Shown here in pieces: positions 5,930 through 6,518 of a DNA stretch of 6,518 nt (its first letter is position 1; each line of letters begins with the position of its first letter). Below the pieces are notes generated by a model. The model was not told where the DNA came from and did not search any database. It was given only the letters and a program-made list of their open reading frames with translations. The DNA is from Bacteroidales bacterium. Lineage in GTDB: Bacteria > Bacteroidota > Bacteroidia > Bacteroidales > UBA932. The stretch lies in the NCBI GenBank assembly GCA_018433265.1, contig JAHDRO010000159.1, positions 1-6,518 of the forward strand. Reading direction: 5' to 3'. Made by a program: the position numbers and the translations under genes.

Positions 5930-6518
5930 TTAATCAATAAATTGTTTTGCAAAGTATTTTGCAGTAAGTTTTTCTCCTGTTGCTCTCTCAATCATGTCAT
6001 TCCATTCGTATCTCATTCCTACATTAAAAATCTTCTCTTTCATCCAATTGCCAATATCTTTATTGCCAATGTAGCATTCATTTTTGTAGTCTCCTGATTT
6101 AGTGACGCTATCAACTATATAGTAATGAATTTGAGAAGCAAGCAGTTCTCCTAACTGGTAATTGTGATAATAACAAGGATAAAGTGCAATGTGTATCTTA
6201 GTTGCCCAGTCAGGAGAGTTTCTATCTACCGGTTTTTTGAGCATCTGATATTTTTCAACCAAATCCCACCACAATTTGTTAAGATCCTGATCTGGATTTT
6301 CGTACATCGATTTTTCAAATCTGTATACAACTTGAACCCACCGGCTGAAAACGAGCTGTTTTAATCTGGCAGCTTTTTCACAATCTTTTGAAATATTCTC
6401 TTTTTCTTCCTGAGTAAGACCAAGTGCCTGTTTCATCCATTCAGGGTTTCGAGACAGGCGTTCAAATAGCATTGCTATTGCTTCTGTAGTAAATGTATGA
6501 GCAGCACTTCTCAGAAAA
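5930..6518 (-). CDS. M2-like (ACE-type) zinc metallopeptidase, C-terminal fragment
   Basis: The frame is open from the right edge of the window (first full codon at 6517) to the stop at 5930, giving 195 visible residues. The internal ATG at 6472 is not the start, since the frame continues upstream without a stop and with family-like sequence. The fragment begins with LRSAAHTFTTEAIAMLFERL; the Glu of the TEAIAM segment probably corresponds to the third zinc ligand that follows HEXXH in gluzincins. It continues with a helical stretch, then YYHNYQLGELLASQ, a strong signature of bacterial M2 family / peptidyl-dipeptidase A-like proteins, and ends with RYEWNDMIERATGEKLTAKYFAKQF, the usual C-terminus. 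The HEXXH motif and any signal peptide lie outside the window. These enzymes remove dipeptides from peptide C-termini. An M3-like assignment is the alternative. Confidence 0.75.
   Translation of the reverse strand, partial: FLRSAAHTFTTEAIAMLFERLSRNPEWMKQALGLTQEEKENISKDCEKAARLKQLVFSRWVQVVYRFEKSMYENPDQDLNKLWWDLVEKYQMLKKPVDRNSPDWATKIHIALYPCYYHNYQLGELLASQIHYYIVDSVTKSGDYKNECYIGNKDIGNWMKEKIFNVGMRYEWNDMIERATGEKLTAKYFAKQFID

Noticed and set aside
6470..6472. ATG at 6472 as the start of the peptidase gene.
   Set aside because: The frame stays open to the window edge and the upstream residues match the zinc-ligand region of the family, so the gene begins outside the window.
1..6518. CRISPR array, tRNA, rRNA, riboswitch or phage genes.
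   Set aside because: No regularly spaced repeats, tRNA-like cloverleaf, conserved rRNA blocks or phage-type proteins were seen; the only sizeable non-coding stretches are under 200 bp and AT-rich.

Overview
The window is AT-rich DNA of bacterial type, most likely from an anaerobic member of the Bacteroidota (Bacteroidales-like). The evidence is: start codons without clear Shine-Dalgarno sequences; upstream boxes matching the Bacteroidota -7 consensus TAnnTTTG; and the gene content, namely a VorB-type 2-oxoacid:ferredoxin oxidoreductase with a small two-cluster ferredoxin subunit, and a fused ADP-forming acyl-CoA synthetase. No 16S or other strict taxonomic marker is present, so this placement is an inference.

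Left part, minus strand (about 1-2992), read from right to left: a 683-residue ADP-forming acyl-CoA synthetase; a small one-pass membrane protein that overlaps its end; a promoter; a 2x[4Fe-4S] ferredoxin subunit; and the first 141 codons of the VorB subunit. VorB breaks off at a stop codon lying inside a 39-bp sequence (1-39) that is an exact direct copy of the ferredoxin gene's leader (695-733). This set would oxidise 2-oxoacids to acyl-CoA with reduction of ferredoxin, then convert acyl-CoA to the free acid with formation of ATP, an amino-acid fermentation module. The rest of the oxidoreductase (the remainder of VorB, and the TPP-binding and gamma subunits) is not in the window.

Middle part, plus strand (3177-5881): a tight three-gene operon, divergent from the synthetase gene, encoding an MtaD/SAH-deaminase-like amidohydrolase, a trimeric-type purine nucleoside phosphorylase and a HAD-family phosphatase-like protein. 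The spacing is 9 bp between the first two genes and a 4-bp GTGA overlap between the last two. The logical route is deamination of an adenine nucleoside to a 6-oxopurine nucleoside, phosphorolysis to base plus (deoxy)ribose-1-phosphate, and possibly a dephosphorylation step.

Right part (5882-6518): an 11-bp perfect hairpin separates this operon from a convergent minus-strand gene, the C-terminal portion of an M2-like (ACE-like) zinc metallopeptidase that runs off the right edge.

No tRNA, rRNA, CRISPR array or transposase was seen. The gene families are known ones. The most notable signal is the exact repeat that cuts VorB, which is either a real local rearrangement or an assembly or amplification chimera at the sequence end.
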